Part shown: positions 47,746-57,189 of the stretch, piece by piece
Layout: every line of letters begins with the position of its first letter
Position numbering within the stretch: the stretch's first letter is position 1
Origin: Lachnospiraceae bacterium
GTDB taxonomy: Bacteria; Bacillota; Clostridia; Lachnospirales; Lachnospiraceae
Assembly: GCA_015056765.1 (NCBI GenBank)
Contig: SVFQ01000006.1
Span: 1 to 64,000 of the forward strand
DNA: 64,000 nucleotides
Direction of reading: 5' to 3'
Position numbers and translations under genes: made by a program
Notes under the pieces: generated by a model
The model's database searches: none
Told to the model about the DNA's origin: nothing
What the model saw: the letters and a program-made list of their open reading frames with translations, nothing else

Positions 47746-48828
47746 ATGAGTAATGTTGTAGATTATGTAAAATGGCGTGGGGATTTACCATTCTCCAAGG
47801 TTCCGCTCAATGTGATCGACAACCTGGTTTTGGCACAATTATCCTATATCGATTTCAGAGGTGTCCTGACAGAGGATAATCAAATGACCTTTGCAGAGGC
47901 CTATGAGAAGTTGACGCAGCAGGGCGAAATCATTTTTACGCTGGTGGCAGCGGATAAAAAAGATTTGAACCTGGCAAAGGAATGCGCCGAATCGGTACGA
48001 TTTGGGCAGATGGTTTTGTCAGATTATGTGGATATTATCGATCAAAAGGTAGAAAAGCAGTTTTCGGCTGTGATTTTTCATCTGGATGATGGTAGTAAGT
48101 ACATCGGTTATCGTGGCACGGACAATAGCATCGTGGGCTGGAAAGAGGACTTCATGATTAGCTATACCAGAGTGGAGTCTCAACAGATGGCGCTTCGATA
48201 TGCCAAGGACCATATCGGCACCAATGAAAGTGTCTATATCGGTGGACACTCCAAGGGAGCCCATTTGGCACTGTATACAGCCACCTATCTACCACAGACC
48301 AAGAATAAGCAGGTAAAGCGGGTTTTCCTCAACGACGGTCCGGGACTGTGTCCGGATGTACAGGATGTGGCCAAGATGGAACGTATCGCAGGAAAGACAG
48401 TACGTGTGAAGCCGGTGACTTCTATCGTGGGACGTATCTTCGAGCCACAAATCGGTACGGAATATATCGTGAAGTCGGATGCTTTCCAGGTGATGCAGCA
48501 TAGCATCGTTAGCTGGCAGCTGGAGTATGGCAAGTTATCCCTGGTGGATGCCCATGATTCTACCAGCGATTTTATCAAAACCAATCTGGATAAGTTCATC
48601 GAAGGCAAGAATCTGCATGAGAGAGAGGAGTTTGTAGAGTCGCTGTTTGGCGGTCTATTAGAGGGTGGTGCAAAGACCTTGAAGGACTTTGTGAAAGAGG
48701 GACCTTCCGGTTTGGAGGCACTGTTCCGTAGCCTGAGTGCACCATCAAAGAAGGCCACTGCCAAGAAAAAGGCTGTAACGACCAAGAAGGTAGCAGCCAC
48801 GAAGAAAGTAGGAACGACGAAAAAGTAG
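47746..48828 (+). CDS. DUF2974 (Mbeg1-like) lipase/hydrolase with Lys/Ala/Thr-rich C-terminal tail
   Basis: 'GDLPFSKVPLNVIDNLVLAQLSYIDF', 'YIGGHSKGAHLALYTATYL'; tail 'KKATAKKKAVTTKKVAATKKVGTTKK'. Confidence 0.9.
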   Translation: MSNVVDYVKWRGDLPFSKVPLNVIDNLVLAQLSYIDFRGVLTEDNQMTFAEAYEKLTQQGEIIFTLVAADKKDLNLAKECAESVRFGQMVLSDYVDIIDQKVEKQFSAVIFHLDDGSKYIGYRGTDNSIVGWKEDFMISYTRVESQQMALRYAKDHIGTNESVYIGGHSKGAHLALYTATYLPQTKNKQVKRVFLNDGPGLCPDVQDVAKMERIAGKTVRVKPVTSIVGRIFEPQIGTEYIVKSDAFQVMQHSIVSWQLEYGKLSLVDAHDSTSDFIKTNLDKFIEGKNLHEREEFVESLFGGLLEGGAKTLKDFVKEGPSGLEALFRSLSAPSKKATAKKKAVTTKKVAATKKVGTTKK

Positions 48829-48855
48829 AACGCATTTTGAGAAAACCGCGTAAAT

Positions 48856-48891
48856 AAAAGGCTTCGAGAGATTACTCTCGAAGCCTTTTGC
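48856..48891. terminator. Bidirectional intrinsic terminator
   Basis: AAAAGGCTTCGAGAG-atta-CTCTCGAAGCCTTTT, 15-bp perfect stem between convergent genes. Confidence 0.92.
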
Positions 48892-48894
48892 GTT

Positions 48895-50040
48895 CTATTT
48901 TTTCTGGAACAGCGTCAAAGCCCGAATGACTTCGGCGGCAGTTGTGGCCAGGTGAATCTTGGCTTTCTCCGGGTTCATGGCATCCTTTAGGCTCATGGGC
49001 TTTGGCAGGATGGGGAAGAAAGCGTCGATACCGTATTCGTGGCAGCCTTCCCCGTCACCTTTGATAGAGCCAGCGATGGCTACTACAGGGATGCTGTAGG
49101 CCTTTGCTATTTTCGCGATGCCGTAAGGGACTTTTCCTCTGGCGGTTTGGCCGTCCAGGCAGCCTTCACCGGTGATGATCAGGTCAGCATCTTTGATGGC
49201 TTCCTCGAATTTGGTGGCTTCCAGAACGATTTTGATACCGGACTCCAGCTTGGACTGGAGGAATGCTTGGAAGGCGAAGCCTAATCCGCCGGCTGCACCG
49301 GCACCGGGCATTTCCGGATTTACATGGTCGTCTAATTCTTTGGCTAGCTCTGCATAGTGAGAGAGCCAGCCGTCCATTTCGTGGATGCTCATATCATCGG
49401 CACCCTTTTGAGGTCCGAAGACGAAACTGGCACCACGTTTGCCACATAGCGGATTGCTTACGTCACAGGCTACTCGGAAGTCACAATCTGAGAGGATAGG
49501 CAGGACATAAGTGGTATCGATGCGGGCTAAGTCTTTGAGACCGATGGCGCCACGACGGATGGGATTTCCGTCTGCATCCTGGAAGGAATACCCCAGGGCT
49601 TCTAACATACCTACGCCGCCGTCGTTGGTGGCGCTACCACCGATACCCATGATGAAGTGTCTGGCCCCCATTTTGATGGCGGCTTTGATCATTTCACCTA
49701 CACCGTAGGTGGTGGTGTACAGCGGATTTCGTTCTTTTTCTTTCAAAAGCGGGAGACCTGCGCAGCTTGCCATTTCCATGATGGCGGTTCTACTTTCCGG
49801 CAGATAGCCAAATCCTGCCTGCATAGGGCGCCCAAGTGGGTCTGATACTGTCACCAGATGCATTTCGCCATTCATGCAAGCGGTGAGGGCTTCTGTGGTG
49901 CCTTCGCCACCGTCTGCCATAGGAAAGACGATACATTCATGATTTTGCTTTGTAGATTCGATACCGGATGCCACAGCATTGCCGGCGTCTTTGGAACCCA
50001 GACTCCCTTTGAAAGAGTCCATAGCGATGATGATTTTCAT
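48895..50040 (-). CDS. Glycerate kinase (GlxK/GarK type)
   Basis: 'MKIIIAMDSFKGSLGSKDAGNAVASGIE', 'PMADGGEGTTEAL', 'GIGGSATNDGGVGML', 'ITGEGCLDGQTARGKVPYGIAKIA'. Confidence 0.95.
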   Translation of the reverse strand: MKIIIAMDSFKGSLGSKDAGNAVASGIESTKQNHECIVFPMADGGEGTTEALTACMNGEMHLVTVSDPLGRPMQAGFGYLPESRTAIMEMASCAGLPLLKEKERNPLYTTTYGVGEMIKAAIKMGARHFIMGIGGSATNDGGVGMLEALGYSFQDADGNPIRRGAIGLKDLARIDTTYVLPILSDCDFRVACDVSNPLCGKRGASFVFGPQKGADDMSIHEMDGWLSHYAELAKELDDHVNPEMPGAGAAGGLGFAFQAFLQSKLESGIKIVLEATKFEEAIKDADLIITGEGCLDGQTARGKVPYGIAKIAKAYSIPVVAIAGSIKGDGEGCHEYGIDAFFPILPKPMSLKDAMNPEKAKIHLATTAAEVIRALTLFQKK

Positions 50041-50083
50041 GTAGCGCCTCCCTTCTATACACGACTAACGGTTTCGCTTTTGA

Positions 50084-51325
50084 TTATTTGCTGTAATGTT
50101 GCAGTACTTTTTTGATTGCCAGGATGACTGTGTCCTGCTCCTCGTCGGAGAGAGAGTAGTACAGTGGCAAGGATAAGATTCTTTCATACAGGCGCTCCGC
50201 TTTCGGGCAGAGACCTTTTTTGTATCCCATCTTCTCATACTGAGGGAAGTAGTAAACCGGTATGTAGTGCACCTGGCAGATGATGTTTTCTGCCTTTAAG
50301 GCATCAAAGAATTCTCTTCTGGTGCAGGTGAGTTTCTCTAAGTCTAACTGTAGGATATACAGATGTCTGGTGGTTTCACTGTCAGGATTTGCAGCCTGTA
50401 GGATGACACCCGGCAGTTTCTTTAAGGCTTCGTTATAGCGTTTGGTCAGCTGGTCTCTTCGTTCGGAGAAAAGCTGTAGCTTGGACAGCTGGCTCTTTAA
50501 GAGGGCTGCCTGCATATCAGTCATGCGGTAGTTGTAGCCCATATCCACCATTTCATAGTACCAAGGGTCATCGGTAGGATGAGACATAAGAGCCTGGTCA
50601 TGGGTGATACCGTGGCTTCTGTAGAGCAGAAGCTTCTGGTAGAGGTCTTTGTCATTGGTGGTGACTGCGCCGCCTTCACCTGCTGTGCAGGTCTTTACCG
50701 GATGGAAAGAGAAGCAGGTCATGGAAGTGCCTGGCAGGGAGCCTATCGGGGTGCCTTTGTATTTGGTACCGATGGCATGAGCTGCATCCTCAATGAGAAT
50801 CAGGTCATGTTTCTCACAGATTTCGCGGATTCTGTCATAATCTACAGCCTGACCGGTATAGTGTACCGGGATGACTGCTTTTGTCTTTTCGGTGATACAT
50901 TTTTCGATGGAGTCCGGATCGATGGTATAAGTCTTTTCATCGATGTCGGCAAAAACCGGTCTGGCACCACAGTACAGCGCACAGTTGGCTGAAGCTGCAA
51001 AGGTGATAGGAGTGGTGATGACTTCATCTCCTTCTCCTATGCCTGCTGCCATACACGCGATGTGCAGCGCAGCTGTACAGTTGGAAGTTACCACAGCGTA
51101 TTTGGCGCCGGTGACTTCACAGATGGTCTTTTCTACTGCATCTACAGCAGGACCGCAGGTGAGATAGTCACTGCGAAGTACATCAGATACCGCTTTGATA
51201 TCTGCGTAGTCGATATATTGATGGCCATAAAAAATCTTATGGTCGCTGGCGGGGGTGCCACCTGCTATTGCGGCAGTCATATCTGCTGCGTTTTCTTTTA
51301 AGTTGGTATAGATCTTTTTACTCAT
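50084..51325 (-). CDS. pseC: UDP-4-amino-4,6-dideoxy-N-acetyl-beta-L-altrosamine transaminase (DegT/DnrJ/EryC1)
   Basis: 'YGHQYIDYADIKAVSDVLRSDYLTCGPAVDAVEKTICEVTGAKYAVVTSNCTAALHIAC', 'LIEDAAHAIGTKYKG', 'FSFHPVKTCTAGEGGAVTTND'; likely start ATG 51325. Confidence 0.9.
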   Translation of the reverse strand: MSKKIYTNLKENAADMTAAIAGGTPASDHKIFYGHQYIDYADIKAVSDVLRSDYLTCGPAVDAVEKTICEVTGAKYAVVTSNCTAALHIACMAAGIGEGDEVITTPITFAASANCALYCGARPVFADIDEKTYTIDPDSIEKCITEKTKAVIPVHYTGQAVDYDRIREICEKHDLILIEDAAHAIGTKYKGTPIGSLPGTSMTCFSFHPVKTCTAGEGGAVTTNDKDLYQKLLLYRSHGITHDQALMSHPTDDPWYYEMVDMGYNYRMTDMQAALLKSQLSKLQLFSERRDQLTKRYNEALKKLPGVILQAANPDSETTRHLYILQLDLEKLTCTRREFFDALKAENIICQVHYIPVYYFPQYEKMGYKKGLCPKAERLYERILSLPLYYSLSDEEQDTVILAIKKVLQHYSK

Positions 51326-51402
51326 GTATGATTCCTCTTGTGTAATCTGGCCCGAATTCCTTTGGGAAATAGGGCTTTTCCTTATAAATAGTGTAGCACG
51401 AT

Positions 51403-51458
51403 AGGGCAAAATTTGGTAGAATTATAGATTGAGTATAAGGGGTAATTTGCCCTTTTTT
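51403..51458 (+). promoter_or_regulatory. Inverted repeat plus T-run in the pseC/GT52 divergent intergenic region
   Basis: AGGGCAAA (51403-51410) with TTTGCCCT (51446-51453) followed by TTTTT. Confidence 0.4.
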
Positions 51459-51505
51459 GCAACACGGGTTACTTTACTAAAAAGATGATAGAAAGAAGAG
51501 AATAG

Positions 51506-52639
51506 TTGAAGTCGAAAAAAAGCGGCATCTATGTGTGCCATACCTTTTATCACGTATATATTGCATGCCTGAAAGAACTGGCATTAAAGGATTTTAGAGA
51601 GAAAAAGGGAAAAGCCTATCGTAAGGCTACGATTCTTTTATCTACCATGTCCAATGACTTTGGAGATTTAAAAGACAGACTGATGGCCAGCGGGCTTTTC
51701 GAAGATGTCATCATGTTTGAAGAAAAAAGGGAGGACTTTTTCCCGGAACTTGCCCAGTATCGTGTGGACCGGGGAAGCACTTGGAAGAACCTTTTGCAGC
51801 GCATGAAGTTTACGAAGCGCTATGCAGAACTGGAGGCCCCCTATGTGCCCGTAAACTTCAGGGATTACGAGCTGGTGCAGGTGTTCTGCGACTCGGATCC
51901 TATCGGTTATTATTTGAATCAAAACAGAATCCATTATCTGGCTTTGGAAGATGGGCTAAACTGCCTGGTACACTTTGATGCAGCCAGATATGACAATCGT
52001 GGTCATTTTGGCCTGAAAGCATTTATGTCCAAACGACTGAATCTTATCTTTGTGCAGAATGGCTATGGCAAGTACTGTCTGGGTATGGAGGTCAATGACA
52101 TCAAGGCCATCAGCATGCCATGCCCGTACTATGTAGAGCTTCCCCGTAAGAATCTGGTGGATCGACTGACAGCCCGGGATAAAGAGCTTTTGCTGCAGAT
52201 TTTTGTAAAGAATCTGGATGCGTTAAAGCAGGTGGTAGGTCAAAAACAGGAAGATAAGAAATCCATTTTGATTTTGACGGACCCTGTATGTGAGTTAGAC
52301 GTAAGGGAGCAGATTTTCAAAGACATCGTAGCAGAGTATAGCAAGAAGGGTGACATCATCATTAAGCCGCACCCAAGAGATGCGCTGGATTATCGAAAGG
52401 TATTTCCGGAGTATCCCATCATCGATCCTTCTGTGCCCATGGAAATGCTGAATTTCCTGGAAGAAGGCAAGTTCGACATGGTAGTGACGGTATTTACCGA
52501 CTTAAAGGGGGCGGATTTTGCCGAAGAAAAGGTGCGCCTTGGGGATACCTTTATGGATCAGTATGAGGACCCGACGAAACACAACCAAAATATCAGTATC
52601 GGCATCACTCCTATAGAGCCGGATGATGAAATGAAATAA
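51506..52639 (+). CDS. GT52/polysialyltransferase-like glycosyltransferase (candidate nonulosonate transferase)
   Basis: N-terminal 'GIYVCHTFYHVYIACLKEL', C-terminal 'IIIKPHPRDALDYRKVFPEYPIIDPSVPMEML' resemble GT52-type sialyltransferases; TTG start after AAGAAGAG. Confidence 0.65.
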   Translation: MKSKKSGIYVCHTFYHVYIACLKELALKDFREKKGKAYRKATILLSTMSNDFGDLKDRLMASGLFEDVIMFEEKREDFFPELAQYRVDRGSTWKNLLQRMKFTKRYAELEAPYVPVNFRDYELVQVFCDSDPIGYYLNQNRIHYLALEDGLNCLVHFDAARYDNRGHFGLKAFMSKRLNLIFVQNGYGKYCLGMEVNDIKAISMPCPYYVELPRKNLVDRLTARDKELLLQIFVKNLDALKQVVGQKQEDKKSILILTDPVCELDVREQIFKDIVAEYSKKGDIIIKPHPRDALDYRKVFPEYPIIDPSVPMEMLNFLEEGKFDMVVTVFTDLKGADFAEEKVRLGDTFMDQYEDPTKHNQNISIGITPIEPDDEMK

Positions 52640-52672
52640 TCCGGTAATACATCAGAAAGTAAAGATAGATTT

Positions 52673-54418
52673 ATGAATAAGATTCTCAAAAAACTCAATG
52701 TCCTGTTGGACAGTAAGCAAAAACGAACCATGGCACTTTTGGTGGTGACCATGATTATCGGCGCTCTCTTAGAAGCTTTCAGTATCGGATTTGTCATTCC
52801 GGTTATCGAGGTGGTCATCGATCCTACGGCTTTTGATAAGTATGCCATCATGCAGGAGGTTATGAATCTGCTGCATATGACCAATCGCACCCACTTCTCG
52901 GTGCTGATTCTCAGCTTTTTGATTCTGCTGTTTGTCATTAAGAACCTGTTTTTATACTGGCAGCAGAAATTCATGTACCGATTTGTGTATACCAATCAGT
53001 TCCGTACTTCAGAGCGTATGATGAAAAACTATCTGCGAAAAGGCTACGAATTCTATTTAAACGCAGATACGGCAGTAATCCAGCGTAATATCACTTCGGA
53101 TGTCAATAACATGTACGCGCTGATTTTATCCCTGTTGCAGCTTTGCTCAGAGTGCATCGTATTTACTTTCCTCATCGTGGTTTTGCTGGTGGCAGACTGG
53201 AAGATGACCGTCATGATGGCTTCCTTATTGATCATCACACTGCTGATCATCAAAAGAGTGGTAAAGCCTGTCATGAAGAAAGCCGGCGAAGACAATCAGG
53301 ACTACTACAGTGGTCTGTTTAAATGGATTTCCCAGACTGTTCAGGGAATCAAGGAAGTGAAGATTTCCGGTAGAGAGCAGTACTTTACAGACGAATATAT
53401 CAAATGCGGTAAGGGCTATGTAAACGCGGTGCAGAAGTATACCCTGTACAACAGCATTCCGAGATTGTTGATTGAGACCATTTGTATCAGTGCTATGGTG
53501 GCCTATATCATTGTGCTGGTGGTGACAGGCAAGGACTTCACGGAGATGATGCCGATCCTGACAGCCTTTGGCGTAGCGGCCATCAGACTTATGCCTAGTG
53601 CAAACCGTATCAATAATCAGCTGACCAGTATGGCTTTTTATGAGCCGTTCTTCCTGGGTGTGTCTGATAATCTGCAGGATGAGATTTCCGGCAAGAATAC
53701 CGACATGAGCTTTGCAGATATGTCTACAGCCAAGTTGCCGGTGCAGAAAGAAATCAAATTGGAGCATATTACCTATGCTTATCCAAATACAGACAAGCTG
53801 ATCTTTGATGATGCTACCATGTCCATTCCGGTGGGTAAGGCCGTAGGCATCGTTGGCACTTCCGGCGCAGGTAAGACTACCGTGGTAGATATCCTGTTGG
53901 GCCTTTTGGAAGTAAGAAGCGGTGATGTCTTAGCAGACGGTGTGAATGTAAAGGAAAACTACAGAGGATGGCTGAAGAATATCGGTTATATCCCACAGAT
54001 GATTTTCATGCTGGATGATACCATTCGTAAAAACGTGGCTTTCGGTATTCCGGAAGAGGAAATCGATGAGAAGCGTTTATGGGAAGTGTTAAAAGAGGCG
54101 CAACTGGATACCTTTATCAAATCTTTGCCGGAAGGCCTTGACACCAGCATCGGTGAAAGAGGTATCAGACTCTCCGGTGGTCAGCGTCAGCGTATCGGTA
54201 TTGCCAGAGCCCTTTATCATGACCCGGAAGTTTTGATTTTAGATGAGGCCACTTCTGCACTGGATAACGATACAGAGGCAGCCATTATGGACTCTATTAA
54301 CTCCTTGCATGGCAAGAAGACTTTGATCATCATTGCCCATAGACTTCAGACCATCGAGAAGTGCGATATCGTATATCGTGTAGAAGAAGGAAAAATCCAA
54401 AAGGAAAGAGAAGTATAA
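52673..54418 (+). CDS. ABC transporter, fused permease/ATPase (MsbA/PglK-like flippase)
   Basis: 'GIVGTSGAGKTTVVDILLGLL', 'GERGIRLSGGQRQRIGIARALYHDPEVLILDEATSALDNDTE'; N-terminal TM domain. Confidence 0.92.
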   Translation: MNKILKKLNVLLDSKQKRTMALLVVTMIIGALLEAFSIGFVIPVIEVVIDPTAFDKYAIMQEVMNLLHMTNRTHFSVLILSFLILLFVIKNLFLYWQQKFMYRFVYTNQFRTSERMMKNYLRKGYEFYLNADTAVIQRNITSDVNNMYALILSLLQLCSECIVFTFLIVVLLVADWKMTVMMASLLIITLLIIKRVVKPVMKKAGEDNQDYYSGLFKWISQTVQGIKEVKISGREQYFTDEYIKCGKGYVNAVQKYTLYNSIPRLLIETICISAMVAYIIVLVVTGKDFTEMMPILTAFGVAAIRLMPSANRINNQLTSMAFYEPFFLGVSDNLQDEISGKNTDMSFADMSTAKLPVQKEIKLEHITYAYPNTDKLIFDDATMSIPVGKAVGIVGTSGAGKTTVVDILLGLLEVRSGDVLADGVNVKENYRGWLKNIGYIPQMIFMLDDTIRKNVAFGIPEEEIDEKRLWEVLKEAQLDTFIKSLPEGLDTSIGERGIRLSGGQRQRIGIARALYHDPEVLILDEATSALDNDTEAAIMDSINSLHGKKTLIIIAHRLQTIEKCDIVYRVEEGKIQKEREV

Positions 54419-55441
54419 GTGAAACTTAGTGTCATAGTGCCGGTCTACAATATGGCGGCAGATGGAAAACTTCAATTTTGCTTAGACAGTATCCTAAAGC
54501 AAACCATGTCCGACTTGGAAATCATTGCAGTAGATGATGCGTCTACCGATGATTCTTATCAGGTGCTTTTAAGCTATGCAGATCGCTACCCGGAGAAGGT
54601 GAAGGTCTTCCGGAACAGTGAAAATAAGCGCCAGGGTGGCGCCAAAAACGAGGGCTTAAAGCATGCCGGTGGAGAGTGGATTGGCTTTGTAGACAGCGAT
54701 GACTTTTTAGACTCCAGGTATTATGAGAAACTCCTGCAAAAGGCAGAAGAAACCGGCGCAGATGTGGTGGGCACCGATTATACCCTGGTCTCCAAACAGG
54801 AATTTATGCCGGGCAAGACGGTAGCCAATAATAGCCTGCAGCAATGCGGCGTCTTAGACGAAGCAAAGCATAAAGACCTGGTGATGCGGCCGGGCAGTAT
54901 GGTTATCAAAATCTACCGGAGAGAGCTGATTTATGATAATCACCTGGATTTCCCGGAGCATATCTTCTATGAAGATAATTGTGCAGGCACCGTGTGGATG
55001 CTGTATGCAAAGCATTTTGAAAAGGTGGAAGAGCCGCTGTATTACTATTATCAGCATGACACTTCCACGGTACATACCATTACAGAAGAGCGTTGCAGAG
55101 ACCGCATGAAGGCAGGAGAACTACTTCTTTTAGAGACAAAGGCCAGAGGGTTCTATGATACCTATCGAGAGGAGATCGAGTTCCGTTTTATTGAGACTTA
55201 CTATGTGACTACTGTTTTTTCCTACTTAAGTGGAGCCAAAAGAATAAGTCTCAGCTTCTTAAATGAGCTTCGGATGGGGGCGAAAGCCTATGTACCGAAC
55301 TTTGAAGAAAATCCATATTATGTGAACCAAATTGGACCGGAAGAACGAAAACTCCTTCATATTCAACAGAAAAATAACACCTGTTTTTTGCTGTATTACC
55401 TAGGGCTGAAGTGGTATCGGAAGCTTCGGTATCGTAAATAA
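54419..55441 (+). CDS. GT2 family glycosyltransferase
   Basis: 'KLSVIVPVYNMA', 'DLEIIAVDDASTDDSYQVL', 'GGAKNEGLKHAGGEWIGFVDSDDFLDSRYYEKL'; GTG start. Confidence 0.9.
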   Translation: MKLSVIVPVYNMAADGKLQFCLDSILKQTMSDLEIIAVDDASTDDSYQVLLSYADRYPEKVKVFRNSENKRQGGAKNEGLKHAGGEWIGFVDSDDFLDSRYYEKLLQKAEETGADVVGTDYTLVSKQEFMPGKTVANNSLQQCGVLDEAKHKDLVMRPGSMVIKIYRRELIYDNHLDFPEHIFYEDNCAGTVWMLYAKHFEKVEEPLYYYYQHDTSTVHTITEERCRDRMKAGELLLLETKARGFYDTYREEIEFRFIETYYVTTVFSYLSGAKRISLSFLNELRMGAKAYVPNFEENPYYVNQIGPEERKLLHIQQKNNTCFLLYYLGLKWYRKLRYRK

Positions 55442-55502
55442 GCAAGAAATAATTTGGTAGACATAAAAAAGTTTTCTGCAGAGGCAGAAAGATAGGAAAA
55501 AC

Positions 55503-56195
55503 ATGAAAAGATTAGCAATTATCACAGCCAGAGGAGGGAGCAAACGTATCCCTCGAAAGAATATAAAACCATTTTTAGGGAAACCTATTTTAGCCTATTC
55601 TATCGAAGCGGCTTTGGATTCCGGACTTTTTGATGAAGTCATGGTTTCTACCGAAGATGAAGAAATAGCAGAAATCGCCAAAAAGTACGGTGCGAAGGTT
55701 CCTTTTTACCGCAGTGAGAAAACGGCGGGGGACTTTGCCACCACCAATGATGTGCTGCTGGAAGTACTGGAAGAGTATAAAAAGCTGGGACAGGAGTTTG
55801 ATGAAGCCTGCTGTATTTATCCTACGGCGCCTTTTGTTACCAGCAGTAAGTTAAAGAAGGCCATGGAGGAATTTGCAGTCAGTGATGCAGATACTTTGAT
55901 TCCGGTAGTGGCTTTCTCTTATCCGCCAAAGAGATCCTTGGTGATTCGGGAAGGCAGACTGGTCTTCCAGTATCCTGAGTTTATGGATTCCAGATCTCAG
56001 GATTTGGAAGCAGAGTATCACGACATTGGCCAGTTCTATCTTTTCCGTACAGAGGCATTTGAGAGAAATAAAAAGCTGATGATCGGGAATATCCTTCCTT
56101 TCGTGGTAGACGAAATGGAAGTACAGGATATCGATAATGAATCTGACTGGAAAATCGCAGAAATCAAGTACCAGACGATGCAAAATAAGAATTAG
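55503..56195 (+). CDS. pseF: Pseudaminic acid cytidylyltransferase
   Basis: 'RLAIITARGGSKRIPRKNIKPFLGKPILAYSIEAAL', 'STEDEEIAEIAKKYGAKVPFYRSEKTAGDFATT', 'CCIYPTAPFV'. Confidence 0.92.
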   Translation: MKRLAIITARGGSKRIPRKNIKPFLGKPILAYSIEAALDSGLFDEVMVSTEDEEIAEIAKKYGAKVPFYRSEKTAGDFATTNDVLLEVLEEYKKLGQEFDEACCIYPTAPFVTSSKLKKAMEEFAVSDADTLIPVVAFSYPPKRSLVIREGRLVFQYPEFMDSRSQDLEAEYHDIGQFYLFRTEAFERNKKLMIGNILPFVVDEMEVQDIDNESDWKIAEIKYQTMQNKN

Positions 56196-56233
56196 AATTG
56201 AAATTAGAAATAGGAGTAAAAGAGGAAAACAGA

Positions 56234-57175
56234 ATGACTATTTTATTGACAGCAATTGGTAAGCGTGTGGAGCTCATCACCCACCTAAAGACAAAGGCTA
56301 GAGTAGTGGGAGTGGATTGTAGTGAACTGAATGCTGCAAAACAGTTTGTAGATGCCTTTTATCTCATCCCGGCCATCAAAGCACCGGGATATGTGGAGAC
56401 TGTGCTGGAAGTATGCGAGAAGGAAGAAGTGGATTATTTGATTCCACTGTTTGAGCCGGAGTTTTTGATCCTGGATCAGCATAGAGATTCCTTTGAACAT
56501 ATCGGCACGAAGCTGCTTTTGGCAGATAAGCAGGTGCTGCAAATCTGTAACGATAAATACAGAACCGCAGATTTCTTTGAGAAATACAGCATTCCGGCAC
56601 CTACAACTTACCATCCATCTGAGTGGAAGGCAGCAAAGCGCATGCCTTATCCTTTGGTCATTAAGCCGGCAAGTGGTATGGGAAGTGCAGATGTGTATAT
56701 TGCGCAGGATATCGAAGACTTCCTATATTGCATTCACAAGGTGAAAAATCCTGTGGTGCAGGAACTGGTGAAAGGTATAGAGTACACCATGGATGTGCTT
56801 TGCGATGAAAGTGGCAACATCATCTACAATGTGCCCAGACAGAGACTGGAAGTACGAAGCGGAGAAGTCAATAAAAGTAAAGTAGACTTAAATCAGACAG
56901 TGATGGATCTTTCCGCGCAAGTTATGGAGGCACTGAACAAGGAAGGCGGGGTAAGAGGACCTTTTACACTGCAGTGCTTCTTAGATGCAGACGGAAAAGC
57001 CTGGATGCTGGAAATCAACCCACGCTTTGGCGGCGGCGTACCGCTAAGCTTTGCAGCAGGCGCTGACTATGCCTCTGCATTACAGGCTATGTGTGAGGGA
57101 AAACCGGTGACACCGGGAACCATTACCGAGAAAACCATGCTTCGCTATGATATGTCTGTATTTTTGGATGCCTAG
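56234..57175 (+). CDS. ATP-grasp domain protein embedded in the Pse cluster
   Basis: 'MTILLTAIGKRVELITHLK', 'YPLVIKPASGMGSADVYI', 'QELVKGIEYTMDVLCDESG', 'AWMLEINPRFGGGVPLSFAAG'; start MTILL preferred (56234) over 56198. Confidence 0.85.
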   Translation: MTILLTAIGKRVELITHLKTKARVVGVDCSELNAAKQFVDAFYLIPAIKAPGYVETVLEVCEKEEVDYLIPLFEPEFLILDQHRDSFEHIGTKLLLADKQVLQICNDKYRTADFFEKYSIPAPTTYHPSEWKAAKRMPYPLVIKPASGMGSADVYIAQDIEDFLYCIHKVKNPVVQELVKGIEYTMDVLCDESGNIIYNVPRQRLEVRSGEVNKSKVDLNQTVMDLSAQVMEALNKEGGVRGPFTLQCFLDADGKAWMLEINPRFGGGVPLSFAAGADYASALQAMCEGKPVTPGTITEKTMLRYDMSVFLDA

Positions 57176-57189
57176 TATCCGGGGGAAAA

